Positions 1-7,896 of a stretch of DNA of 64,000 nucleotides are shown piece after piece. A model generated the notes under the pieces. That model saw nothing but the letters and a program-made list of their open reading frames with translations. It was not told the origin of the DNA and did no database searches. The position numbers and the translations under genes are program-made. Location: positions 682,001-746,000 of the forward strand of contig JADJPE010000005.1 in assembly GCA_016713425.1 (NCBI GenBank), given 5' to 3'. Origin of the DNA: Deltaproteobacteria bacterium. Its GTDB lineage: Bacteria > Myxococcota > Kuafuiibacteriia > Kuafuiibacteriales > Kuafuiibacteriaceae. Numbering within the stretch: the stretch's first letter is position 1; each line of letters opens with the position of its first letter.

Positions 1-2
1 TC

Positions 3-773
3 GTCGCTCTATCGATGGTTGGGCTGTCGCGACGTAGCGGACTCTTCGCGCGTACGCGCCCCTCGGCGCCAGCAACGACGCCACCCGCGACCGCGGCACA
101 GTTCGCCTCTGGTCAGCAGACATCCGCGCCGGCGAACCCAACGGCCACGTACGTCGTCCCGTTGTTGGCGCTCACGGGTGGCTCGATGCTGACGGGCCTC
201 TTTGCCGGCGACATCGACTTCGGCTATCCGGTTCGCATCGTCTTCGCGACTCTGGCCATCGCCTGGTTCTGGCGCCATCTCAAGACAGACCTTCGCGGAT
301 TCGGATCTTGGACTTCGGTCGCCGTCGGCCTCTTCGTCTTCGCCCTCTGGATGGTGCTGGAGCCTCAGGACGTCGACCGCGCCGAAAAATCGGCGGCGTT
401 TCGAGATGCCTTAGGAAGCCTCGACCCGATGGCCCGCGGCGCCTTCCTTGGGCTTCGGATCTTGGGGTCGACGCTCATCGTACCGATCGTCGAAGAGCTC
501 GCATTTCGCGGATACCTCCAGCGAAGATTGCTCGATCGTGACTTCGTCCACGTCCCATTCGACCGCTTTGGCTGGGTTTCATTTCTTGGATCCTCGGTCG
601 CGTTTGGTCTTCTTCATCAGCGGTGGGTCGCTGGGATTCTCGCTGGCATGCTGTTCTCATGGGCCCAATATCGCCGCGGCCGCCTCCAAGATGCCGTCAC
701 TGCGCACGTCGTGGCCAACCTGCTCATCGCCGGGGTCGCGGTGATCGGCGGTGACTACGCGCTTTGGATGTGA
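3..773 (+). CDS. CPBP-family intramembrane protease, exosortase-associated type; partial at left edge
   Basis: The reading frame is open to the left edge; the first ATG is at 15, but the protein probably begins upstream. From about residue 40 (counting from that ATG) it has several membrane segments. It carries the CPBP/Abi signature: VEELAFRGYLQRR supplies the Glu-Glu and Arg, FGLLHQRW a His, and TAHVVANLL a second His and Asn. The spacing and the RRGRLQDAV stretch match the 'CAAX prenyl protease-related' subgroup that accompanies PEP-CTERM/exosortase systems and forms the C-terminal half of exosortase E fusions. The Ala/Pro/Thr-rich first 35 residues look like an interdomain linker, so fusion to an exosortase outside the window is an inference. 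It would act in the inner membrane. Its last 19 bp overlap the end of the convergent kinase homologue. Confidence 0.75.
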   Translation, partial: VALSMVGLSRRSGLFARTRPSAPATTPPATAAQFASGQQTSAPANPTATYVVPLLALTGGSMLTGLFAGDIDFGYPVRIVFATLAIAWFWRHLKTDLRGFGSWTSVAVGLFVFALWMVLEPQDVDRAEKSAAFRDALGSLDPMARGAFLGLRILGSTLIVPIVEELAFRGYLQRRLLDRDFVHVPFDRFGWVSFLGSSVAFGLLHQRWVAGILAGMLFSWAQYRRGRLQDAVTAHVVANLLIAGVAVIGGDYALWM

Positions 774-1975
774 CTTTTTGCGAGCAAGTTCTCCGCCCCA
801 CCATCCAAGAATGCACGCAGTTGCTGCATCGCATGTCGATAGTCCAAGTAGCGCTCCCCTTTTTTGCGCTTCAGCTCGAACTGAACCAGGCGCTCGATCA
901 CGGTATGCACCGCTTGACGGCGCAAGACCTCGGGTAGCATCGCCCGTTCGACGCTCGACAGAGGTCTGACGCTTTCATACCCCGCAAGCAACGCGTTCAC
1001 CCGTGTCTTGTGGAAGCTGCCCGCCGGCCCACCCTTCTGCTCGACCGTCGGAACCCAACACCATTGCGTCAGTACGCGCGCAACATCTTCGAGCGGGGGC
1101 CCCGTGTGGGCGCGTTCGAAGGACACGAGCGCAACGATCTCGTCTTGAAGGAAGCGAACAGACGGTATCGAAAGATCGCCGTGGAGCACGCATCGCGGCT
1201 GCTCAGGCGGCGCTGCGGTCACTCGGTTGGCCTTCGGGTCCGACTTGACGCCGCCCACGCCGACGCGGCGTCCTCCGTCAGCGCCGGGCACGGCGTTGGG
1301 CGCGGAGTTGGGGACGGCGTTGGGCAGGGCGTTGGGCTCGGCGTCGCCGCCCTTCGGTCCGTTGTCCATCGCGAGCGATGGACGGTGGACCTGAGCTTCG
1401 AGGAGGGCCACGTCGCGCGCAACGCGACGCGGCAGACGGCCCTTCTCGACGGCTCGCTGAAGCCGCGACAGGAGCTTGGCCTGTCGTTCGCCTGCGCGTT
1501 GTTCGGCGACCCGCTCGCGATTGAAGTTGAGGGTCAGCGTATGGAGCTTCGCCAGGAGCTCCGCGAGCGCACCGACGTGTTTCGGCCGAATCTCGAACAT
1601 CCCCAATGCCCGCCCCGGACTATCGGTGAACAACGAGACATAGCGTCCTCGACTGGACCATGGAATGAACGTCCCTTGGGCGACATTGGGCACGAGCTGC
1701 GGAACCGCGAACCCGTGCGTGCCCAGGTGGAGCAGGACCTCCTTCTCAAAGATCATGTCGAAAGTGCGCCGTCGTTCAGCGAGCCGAAGAACATACCACG
1801 TACCGCCGACCAACACGCGATAAGCGATGCTCGACCCGCCAAGATCGATTTCGCGGCAGACCTCGGGTTCATCGAGGTGATACAGGGAGAGAATCGAACG
1901 GATCTGCTCCTGGTTGAGTCCCGCGGGTGCCGACACCGCTTCAAATCTAACGCAAAAACTGGGCGACCGTAACAA
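755..1975 (-). CDS. APH/homoserine-kinase-II-like phosphotransferase homologue, catalytically altered
   Basis: A 406-residue cytoplasmic protein of the aminoglycoside/homoserine kinase fold. The N-lobe is recognisable (LGGSSIAYRVLVGGTWYVLRL, residues 45-64) and so is the catalytic loop LHGDLSIPSV (264-273). The loop keeps HGD (265-267), but the Asn expected five residues later is replaced. The metal-binding Asp of the usual I-D-F motif is Ser in ALVSFERA (S285). An expanded linker of PNA/VPN repeats (about 214-231), encoded by a 12-bp tandem repeat, sits just before the catalytic loop. The gene abuts the hydrolase upstream: the hydrolase TGA is followed at once by a TTG (1975) taken here as start; a GTG 13 codons in is the alternative. 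It ends the minus-strand run. Substrate unknown; it may be a pseudokinase. Confidence 0.7.
   Translation of the reverse strand: MLRSPSFCVRFEAVSAPAGLNQEQIRSILSLYHLDEPEVCREIDLGGSSIAYRVLVGGTWYVLRLAERRRTFDMIFEKEVLLHLGTHGFAVPQLVPNVAQGTFIPWSSRGRYVSLFTDSPGRALGMFEIRPKHVGALAELLAKLHTLTLNFNRERVAEQRAGERQAKLLSRLQRAVEKGRLPRRVARDVALLEAQVHRPSLAMDNGPKGGDAEPNALPNAVPNSAPNAVPGADGGRRVGVGGVKSDPKANRVTAAPPEQPRCVLHGDLSIPSVRFLQDEIVALVSFERAHTGPPLEDVARVLTQWCWVPTVEQKGGPAGSFHKTRVNALLAGYESVRPLSSVERAMLPEVLRRQAVHTVIERLVQFELKRKKGERYLDYRHAMQQLRAFLDGGAENLLAKSHIQSA
1286..1345. repeat. 12-bp in-frame tandem repeat inside the kinase homologue
   Basis: About five diverged copies of a 12-bp unit (GGCGTTGGGCAC-like on the plus strand) encode the PNAVPNSAPNAVP linker on the minus strand. 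Confidence 0.7.
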
Positions 1976-2854
1976 TCAGCGGGGCCCCAAACTCTCCCCG
2001 AATAACCCTATCAGGGCAGCAACGACCTCGCTCGTCCGCTCAACATGAAGGTTGTGGCCGGCACCCTCGATCGTCGCGACCGTGCAACCCGCGCGTTCAT
2101 AGCGTGCGACATCCTCGGCTTGGACGAAGTCGGACAACCCACCTCGCACGCAGTCGACACGCATGCGCCCCCCTTCGACGACAGGCCAAAGATCTACATC
2201 GCGCAATCGTTCTCGAAAGTCGGCGAGCGCCTTTCGGTCGAAGCGCCACATGGAGCGGCCATCCTCGGCCCGCTCGAGATTGGTGAGAAGCCACTCGACG
2301 ACGCTCTCTGGGAGCTCGCCCGAACGTCGCAGCGCATCGCGCATTTCGTCGCGCGTCGACGTGGAATCGGGCGCCGCCAACAGGTTCCGAAGAACGATCT
2401 CGGGCGAGCGTCCCTCGAGACGAAGGGTTGGTGTCACATCCAAGACGACGACGCGCTCCACGTCCTCGGGATGATCGCAGGCCCATTGAAGGGCCACCAC
2501 ACCCCCGAGAGAATGCCCGACAATGGACACCCGGTGCGCAAGACCTGCTGACCGGCAGTGTGCGCGCACCTCCGTCGCCATGTCTCTCAGGGTCGTCCCG
2601 AGCGGCATGGTCGGTGCCATCCCGTGACCCAAGAGATCCACCAGATACAATCGAACGACCTGCCGTTCGGTCCATTGCCTCGCCATCGCGGCGAGGTTCC
2701 GGTGAGACCCGAGAAAACCGTGGAGAACAACGATGGACGGCTGGGTCTGGTCCTCGGATTGGGATGGTTGCGGCGCGGGCCACACGGAGGACCGAGGACG
2801 AGCGGACGGGCCTTGTCTCACGGCCGCCGCAACCGGGGTGACCGGCGACGTCAT
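1976..2854 (-). CDS. alpha/beta hydrolase (YbfF/esterase-like)
   Basis: A 292-residue serine hydrolase. The oxyanion segment HGFLGSHRNL starts at residue 45, the nucleophile elbow is GHSLGG (113-118, Ser115), the likely acid is Asp242 in RGGLSDFV, and the catalytic His is H267 in GAGHNLH. This order and size match YbfF-type carboxylesterases and related alpha/beta hydrolases; the substrate cannot be told. The first 35 residues are Pro/Ser-rich without a clear signal peptide, so a cytoplasmic location is likely. The start overlaps the stop of the GluR0-like channel gene by 4 bp (ATGA), and the stop touches the start of the kinase homologue, so the three are probably translated from one message. 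Confidence 0.88.
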   Translation of the reverse strand: MTSPVTPVAAAVRQGPSARPRSSVWPAPQPSQSEDQTQPSIVVLHGFLGSHRNLAAMARQWTERQVVRLYLVDLLGHGMAPTMPLGTTLRDMATEVRAHCRSAGLAHRVSIVGHSLGGVVALQWACDHPEDVERVVVLDVTPTLRLEGRSPEIVLRNLLAAPDSTSTRDEMRDALRRSGELPESVVEWLLTNLERAEDGRSMWRFDRKALADFRERLRDVDLWPVVEGGRMRVDCVRGGLSDFVQAEDVARYERAGCTVATIEGAGHNLHVERTSEVVAALIGLFGESLGPR

Positions 2855-4260
2855 GGGCGGTCATCACCCAGCCAGCGAGCGCTGATCATCCGACCTTGCC
2901 CAGCTTCGAGAATCTCGAGGAGCGCGACATTCAACCGGCTCTGAAGCGCACCGCGCAAGGGCGCCACCGCAAAGCCATATCCTTGGGGCTCGTAGCTCGC
3001 CTCGGCGAGCTGAAGCTCTACATCGGGGTGTTCCTGAAGGTAGTGGAGCAACATCGGGCGATCGTGCACCACCGCGTCGGCTTCGCCCGCCAGAACGCGT
3101 GCTACCGCCTCGTCGACGCTCCCGACCGGCAGCACACGCGCGCGGTGTCGGTGCGCAAAATCGACGCCCACTGTCCCAGCCACGACGGCCACCTTGCGAC
3201 CCGACATCTGGTCGGCCGACGACAAGAGACCTTCATCGAGCTGCGCCAACGTCAATGCGGTGGCAATGGCGCCCGTGAGAGAGCTGACCGTAAGGAGCGA
3301 GATGATCATCCATACTCCGGAGATCACGCGCCCGAGCGTGGTGACCGGAACCTTGTCTCCATACCCGACCGTGGTCATCGTCACCAGCGCAAACCAGGTC
3401 CCAGCCCCGACTCCTTTGCCCACGGCATTCGGGAATTGGCCCTCATTCTTTTTGCGTTCGGCCAGCCAGACCAGCGTGCCGACACCAGCCAAGATCAGAA
3501 TGAGCATGCCCGTGCCCGCAAAGAAGGCACGATTGAGAAATGGCGCGAAGCGATCCCAGATGACTTGTCGTCGGGTGCTCGCCAGGATCGAAAGGCTCGA
3601 CTGAAAGTAGGGCTGAAGAAAATGTACCTCGCGACAGCGCGCCGAGGTAATGCTGATCGGCCCGACCACAACGTCCAAACGTCCCGCCGCCACCGCGGCC
3701 AAGGCCGCATCCACGGTCGAAAAGACGGAGAAGTCGTAGGAGACCCCCGCCGCTTCGGCCAACAGCCGCCAAATGTCGAGCGACAAGCCACGCGGCGTGG
3801 CGCGGTCGGTGATCACAAACGGACTCGACCCCACCACGCCGACCCGAAGTGCTTCGTCCGAAGCCTCCGAAGCGTCCGAAGCATCCGAAGCGCCCGCGGC
3901 CTCCGAAGCGTGCGCGGCCTCCGAAGCGCCGGAGGCCGTCGGCGACGGACGAGATCGCGTACCACCGGTGCTTGCCCACACCGGGCCCGAAACGAGGGAG
4001 ACGGTCAGCCCGGCCAGCAACACGGAAAGCGCCCAGCCCGGCGCAACCGTGCCATCGCCTCTCAGCGCGCCCGTTCTGGAGCTCAGTTCAGACGTCACTC
4101 CGGTTCGCGCAGTCGTTCTCGCTCTCGAAGACGAAGTCGACGTCAGCGTCGACGTCAGCGTCGACTTCAAGGTCGACTTCAAGGTCGACGTCCAGGTCGA
4201 GGTCGAGGTCGAGGTCGAGGTCGGGCACGGAGGGCGTCGATGCGTCGAAGAGGCAGGCAT
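2851..4260 (-). CDS. GluR0-like ligand-gated potassium channel (glutamate-receptor type)
   Basis: A prokaryotic ionotropic-glutamate-receptor architecture. A periplasmic solute-binding lobe S1 begins near residue 137 (LRVGVVGSSPFVI). Its ligand region, PISITSARCREVHFLQPYF (201-219), contains the Arg (R208) that binds amino-acid carboxylates in this superfamily. Then come a membrane helix, a pore loop with the K+ filter TTVGYGD (296-302), a second helix, and lobe S2 (about 348-460). Amino-acid-gated K+ flux is expected from the family; the ligand is not known. The annotated ATG gives a long N-terminus of ST-repeats. A GTG at 4098 (residue 55) would give a more normal signal peptide ending near PVWAST and is probably the true start. 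A second Ala/Ser/Glu/Asp repeat (about 110-135) links signal peptide and S1. It is the first gene of an overlapping trio with the hydrolase and kinase homologue. Confidence 0.88.
   Translation of the reverse strand: MPASSTHRRPPCPTSTSTSTSTWTSTLKSTLKSTLTSTLTSTSSSRARTTARTGVTSELSSRTGALRGDGTVAPGWALSVLLAGLTVSLVSGPVWASTGGTRSRPSPTASGASEAAHASEAAGASDASDASEASDEALRVGVVGSSPFVITDRATPRGLSLDIWRLLAEAAGVSYDFSVFSTVDAALAAVAAGRLDVVVGPISITSARCREVHFLQPYFQSSLSILASTRRQVIWDRFAPFLNRAFFAGTGMLILILAGVGTLVWLAERKKNEGQFPNAVGKGVGAGTWFALVTMTTVGYGDKVPVTTLGRVISGVWMIISLLTVSSLTGAIATALTLAQLDEGLLSSADQMSGRKVAVVAGTVGVDFAHRHRARVLPVGSVDEAVARVLAGEADAVVHDRPMLLHYLQEHPDVELQLAEASYEPQGYGFAVAPLRGALQSRLNVALLEILEAGQGRMISARWLGDDRP
3856..3935. repeat. 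TCCGAAGC-type tandem repeat in the channel gene
   Basis: Repeated CCTCCGAAGCG/CATCCGAAGCG units encode the AS/EA/DA-rich linker between the signal peptide and the ligand-binding lobe. Confidence 0.7.
4136..4224. repeat. GTCGAC/GTCGAG hexamer repeat at the 5' end of the channel gene
   Basis: A run of 6-bp and 12-bp repeats (GTCGACGTCAGC, GTCGACTTCAAG, then four GTCGAG) on the plus strand. On the minus strand it would encode Ser-Thr dipeptides if translation starts at 4260; with the GTG start at 4098 it is 5' untranslated DNA. Confidence 0.75.
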
Positions 4261-4319
4261 CGCCTCTAGAATGCGTCATCCATGCATGAGATCCAAGTCC
4301 GACGCGGACCGAGGGGCGT

Positions 4320-5225
4320 CTAGTGCAGAAAGGCAGCAAGCCTCAGCTCGACGTCGGGCCGAACGTGCATTTTTGCCGCATTTTCGGCCTCTTCGAGGCG
4401 GCGGCGGGTCTCTTCGTCGAGCGCCCGCCCGCCTACGCGCCCAGCTCTCAAGAACGACTTCTCGATGTGGCCCCGATCGATGAGAAGCTCCGTCACCGGA
4501 TCGAAGCGATGCTCTTCGCGCTTCATGGAGTCGAAGCGGGCCTTCTCGAGAACATCGTCGAGCACGGCACGCTCGAGCTTGTGTCCAGGCATCAAGAACG
4601 TCGCAAGTTCCGAAATTACACGGTCTGGCGCACGTTTCAGGTCCTCGTAGCGGAGGATCTTGACGGTGGGATCATCTCGAAAGCGCATCCACCCAAAGAC
4701 GTGTTTCCACCAGGATCCGTACTGAAGCCGACCGGCGACGAAGCGCTCAACAAAGGATCCGAAGTCGTCGGCGTATGCGAGGTGACTCCGATAGAACTCG
4801 TAGTAGGACACGAGCACGTCTTCGACGCGCCGAAACACATACACGAAGCGGCCGGTCTTTGGCAGCCAACGGCGCGGAAGATGACTCTTGAAGACCCGCG
4901 GCGACGGCCTCTCCCTGAAGTCAGCCGCGGTTCGCGAGCCAAGCGCCAGACTCCGCTCGAACCAGGGCTGAACCTCCGAGATGTGGCGGAAATCGACGCG
5001 ACGATCCGACGTGAGGAGATAAAGAATGAACTGAACCCACGTCGTACCGGAGCGTGGGTAGCTCGAAACGAACACATCATCGGGACGGGACTCGAACTCC
5101 GCTGCCCCATGCAAGAAGCGCGCGGCCCGCGCGGCATCTTGTACACATGCGTCAGCGCGCGTAAGCACGCGTGCCGCGCTCGAAAGCCCAGGCGTCAAGA
5201 CACGACGAGCCAGCGACTTCTCCAT
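4320..5225 (-). CDS. PAPS-dependent sulfotransferase (Sulfotransf_1)
   Basis: A 301-residue cytosolic-type sulfotransferase. The 5'-phosphosulfate loop is SSYPRSGTTW (54-63), the catalytic His lies in FKSHLP (112-117), and the 3'-phosphate motif is RRVEDVLVSYYEFY (132-145). The C-terminal segment AGRVGGRALDEETRRRL resembles the RKGxxGxW region but lacks its Trp/Lys pattern. The length is normal for the family. It transfers sulfate from PAPS to a hydroxyl or amine of a small molecule; the acceptor is unknown. The start ATG (5225) has an AAGGGG-type ribosome site. It lies 40 bp after the synthetase-like gene and 59 bp before the annotated channel start, so a shared transcript is plausible. Confidence 0.9.
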   Translation of the reverse strand: MEKSLARRVLTPGLSSAARVLTRADACVQDAARAARFLHGAAEFESRPDDVFVSSYPRSGTTWVQFILYLLTSDRRVDFRHISEVQPWFERSLALGSRTAADFRERPSPRVFKSHLPRRWLPKTGRFVYVFRRVEDVLVSYYEFYRSHLAYADDFGSFVERFVAGRLQYGSWWKHVFGWMRFRDDPTVKILRYEDLKRAPDRVISELATFLMPGHKLERAVLDDVLEKARFDSMKREEHRFDPVTELLIDRGHIEKSFLRAGRVGGRALDEETRRRLEEAENAAKMHVRPDVELRLAAFLH

Positions 5226-5265
5226 CCATCCCCTTATTCGTGCGCGTCACCGCCCTTGCGCGAGA

Positions 5266-6237
5266 TCAGGCCGCCAACTTCCGAATGATCGCCTGGATGC
5301 ACTCCTCAGGCTTCCCGCGGGGCGTGCCACGAAGGTCGGCCAGACTCTTCGCGATCGCCTTCAGGTGGTTCCGAACGGCCCGTACCGTAGGCTCGGAGAC
5401 GTGATGACGGGCGGCCTCGATCTTCTGAAAAACGTTTTCGTTCTCGCCCATGCATATCCGCTTGCTTGGCTCGATGGCAACGTACGGAGGCGCTTTGTTC
5501 TTGCGGTCGTCGAGCACCCGACCCGGCTTGCAGTAAACCGACGGGATGCGCGCTGACGTCCAGCTTTCGGCGAGTCGATCGAACACCTGCTCGTCGGCCT
5601 TGGCGTGGTGACGCGACTTTGGGCCGAGCGTCCAGCCTACTTTGACAATGCCTCCCCATCGCTCATTGAGCAGCATGACGTCTCCGGCTTGACGCACGAT
5701 GTAGGGATGGGCGTCGCCGGCGCGCACACGGATGTCCTTCAGCAACGCTCGGTGGGCACGCTCGCGATGCAAGTCGGACGCACGCAGTATCTCCAAATGC
5801 TCGAAATGCAGGCGCTCCTTCATCGCGAGCAGCCAGCTTTCGGTCTCGCGAGCGCGCGCCTCGACGGAAGCGACCGGAAAACGGTTCGAGAGCGCGTGCT
5901 CGTCGGCGATGAGGACGAGAATGCGCTTCGCACCCATCGTGTGCCGCATGCGCTCGGCGGGAACGAGCATACCGAGCACGTCGACAGGCAGCGCGCGAGA
6001 CAAAGACGTCGCGGAACACAAGCCGAGGCCCATGAAGATCGTCTCCGGTGAGGAAGCGCCGGCGAATCGCTCGATGGAGGAGAGCGAAACGTTCGTCTCT
6101 ATCAGCGGCTCCTGGCGGATCGTCTCCCTCACCGGGACGGTCCAGTCGAACCTCGTTAGGGAGGCATTCCCATGGGGTACGGTGTCTGTGCGCGATCGCG
6201 GGACCGTCAGGCCCCGCGCTTGAGACACCTCATTCAC
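5266..6237 (-). CDS. Unrecognised Rossmann protein resembling class-I Tyr/Trp-tRNA synthetases, no HIGH motif
   Basis: A 323-residue protein starting at a GTG. I do not recognise a named family. Residues about 66-117 run ETIFMGLGLCSATSLSRALP then DVLGMLVPAERMRHTMGAKRI and LVLIADEHAL. This order (strand, HIGH-position loop, helix, strand, IADxHA) follows the N-terminal half of tyrosyl- and tryptophanyl-tRNA synthetases, but LPVD replaces HIGH. Later segments KVGWTL, a DEQVFD helix, and PSKRICMGENENVFQKIEAA sit where those enzymes have LKLGW, DEAYFD and KMSKS followed by a KI helix. This is motif-by-eye inference: a synthetase-derived protein with lost or altered ATP-binding motifs, or another HUP-fold nucleotidyl enzyme. 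It heads the minus-strand run and diverges from the L,D-transpeptidase across about 100 bp. Confidence 0.5.
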   Translation of the reverse strand: MNEVSQARGLTVPRSRTDTVPHGNASLTRFDWTVPVRETIRQEPLIETNVSLSSIERFAGASSPETIFMGLGLCSATSLSRALPVDVLGMLVPAERMRHTMGAKRILVLIADEHALSNRFPVASVEARARETESWLLAMKERLHFEHLEILRASDLHRERAHRALLKDIRVRAGDAHPYIVRQAGDVMLLNERWGGIVKVGWTLGPKSRHHAKADEQVFDRLAESWTSARIPSVYCKPGRVLDDRKNKAPPYVAIEPSKRICMGENENVFQKIEAARHHVSEPTVRAVRNHLKAIAKSLADLRGTPRGKPEECIQAIIRKLAA

Positions 6238-6337
6238 GCTTCTCAGTCTATTGATGCTGGGCTCATGAGCAAGGGCCGATCATCAGACTCTCGACGTCCC
6301 CATTTCGCAGGGTCCTGTGCTAACGTTCTCGTCGAAG

Positions 6338-7804
6338 ATGAAAGGCGCACGATATTCACTGCCGATCATCGTGGTTGCAGCATCGCAGCTGTGTGCCGCG
6401 TCACCGCGAGATGACGACAGACAGGGGGGATCCTCGGAAAAGCTCCCCACAATTCGTCTTCTGGGACCTGACATGACGAGCTGGACGGCCGAATTCGAGG
6501 GACTGGGGCCGCTTCACATCGAGCAGACATCGGCCCGCTATCCCTACTTCGTGATGGCCAGTCGCTTCTCGGCCCCGATCTACGACACCTATCGGAGGGG
6601 GCGGGAGATTGTCGGCGGCATGTGGCGCGGAGGCACCAAGAGCGGACGACGGGTGCGCACAAAGGAGACGTGTCAGCGAGGACAGGGGCGTTGGTACAAA
6701 CTGCGCGGGGGCGGGTACGTCTGCAACCGTGTCGGATTCACGGTGAGTCGCGCAAAGCCACGCCTTGTTACGCGTCAACGCGACCCCGCCGTCGAAGCGC
6801 CGCTTCCTTTTCGCTATGCGAGGGTCATCGACAAGGGCGCTCTTCGCCTCAATCGCCTCCCAACGCGGACCGAGCTGCGAACACTCGACGCCCGACGATG
6901 GACAAAGGGCAACGCCCCCAAGATCGTCGCCGAAGAAATGTTCGGGGATTTCTTCTTGTCCATCGATCAGGAGCGGAAACACCTTGGCCGACGGTACTAC
7001 CGCACGGTGCGCGGACAGTATGTACGCGCCGAAGCCATCCAGCTTCGTGATCCGCCCCCGATGCTCGGGGTCCGACTCACACGAGACGACGCCAACGCAC
7101 AAGACAGCGCCGAATCAGGACCCTACGACTCGGGCAGTGATCTCGCGATCACCGACCTCCCCGTCGCCTTCACCTACGGCGAAGAAGAGCGCTTTGTCTT
7201 CTGCCGGAGCGCCGACGACGCACTCGAACGCTGTGGAACCGCGGACAAGCACGCGCGATTCTCGGTGCGCGGTGCACTCACGATCGATGGGGACCGCTAC
7301 GTCCGGGGTCAGCCCGGATGGCTGGTAAAACGTGAAGCGGTAAGGATTGCGCGGGCCATCGACCCGCCGGCCAAGATCAAAGGCGACATGCGCTGGGTCC
7401 ACATCGATCTGAGCGAACAGACGTTGGTCGCTTACGAAGGAGACACCCCCGTCTACGCTACCCTGATCTCGAGCGGCAAACCGGGACGCGATACTCCAAC
7501 CGGCCTCTATCGCATCGAACGCAAATACCTAACGCGCACGATGCGCGGCCAAGACGAAGTCGACGGTGTGTACCACGTCGAAGACGTACCGTGGACGATG
7601 TACTATCGTGGAGCCTACGCGGTACACGGAGCGTACTGGCACAACGTCTTCGGCCAAACGCGTAGCCATGGCTGCACCAACCTGGCCCCAGCCGACGCGC
7701 GGTGGCTCTATCACTTCACTTCGCCCCGAGTCCCCAAAGGCTGGCATTCGGTGCAGGAGGCCGTCGGTACCTACGTATACTTCACGCAAAGGGACGACGG
7801 GTAA
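6338..7804 (+). CDS. Secreted L,D-transpeptidase (YkuD domain)
   Basis: The frame is open from a GTG at 6317, but the ATG at 6338 gives an orderly signal peptide (MKGARYSLPIIVVAASQLCA). It encodes 488 residues. The C-terminal third is a YkuD catalytic domain: WVHIDLSEQTLVAYEGDTPV, SSGKPGRDTPTGLY, a conserved AVHGAYWH, and the nucleophile motif SHGCTNL (Cys446). Such enzymes form 3-3 cross-links in peptidoglycan or attach proteins to it in the periplasm. The roughly 330 residues before it are unusually long for the family and contain two similar stretches (LPTRTELRTLD... GNAPKIV and LEREGTADKHARFSV-like) that may be SH3-like wall-binding repeats; this is tentative. It stands alone, convergent with argJ. 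Confidence 0.9.
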   Translation: MKGARYSLPIIVVAASQLCAASPRDDDRQGGSSEKLPTIRLLGPDMTSWTAEFEGLGPLHIEQTSARYPYFVMASRFSAPIYDTYRRGREIVGGMWRGGTKSGRRVRTKETCQRGQGRWYKLRGGGYVCNRVGFTVSRAKPRLVTRQRDPAVEAPLPFRYARVIDKGALRLNRLPTRTELRTLDARRWTKGNAPKIVAEEMFGDFFLSIDQERKHLGRRYYRTVRGQYVRAEAIQLRDPPPMLGVRLTRDDANAQDSAESGPYDSGSDLAITDLPVAFTYGEEERFVFCRSADDALERCGTADKHARFSVRGALTIDGDRYVRGQPGWLVKREAVRIARAIDPPAKIKGDMRWVHIDLSEQTLVAYEGDTPVYATLISSGKPGRDTPTGLYRIERKYLTRTMRGQDEVDGVYHVEDVPWTMYYRGAYAVHGAYWHNVFGQTRSHGCTNLAPADARWLYHFTSPRVPKGWHSVQEAVGTYVYFTQRDDG

Positions 7805-7896
7805 GACAATGACCCCAACGCCGCTCGACCGATCCGTTCGCTGGGTTCGGGCGGGAGGTCCGGGCTTGGAGGTCCGAGCGGACGGTGGTGAGACGT

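Noticed and set aside
2896..4269. 457-residue open frame on the plus strand opposite the GluR0-like gene
   Set aside because: Arg/His/Gly-rich composition, no ribosome site; a shadow caused by GC-biased third positions.
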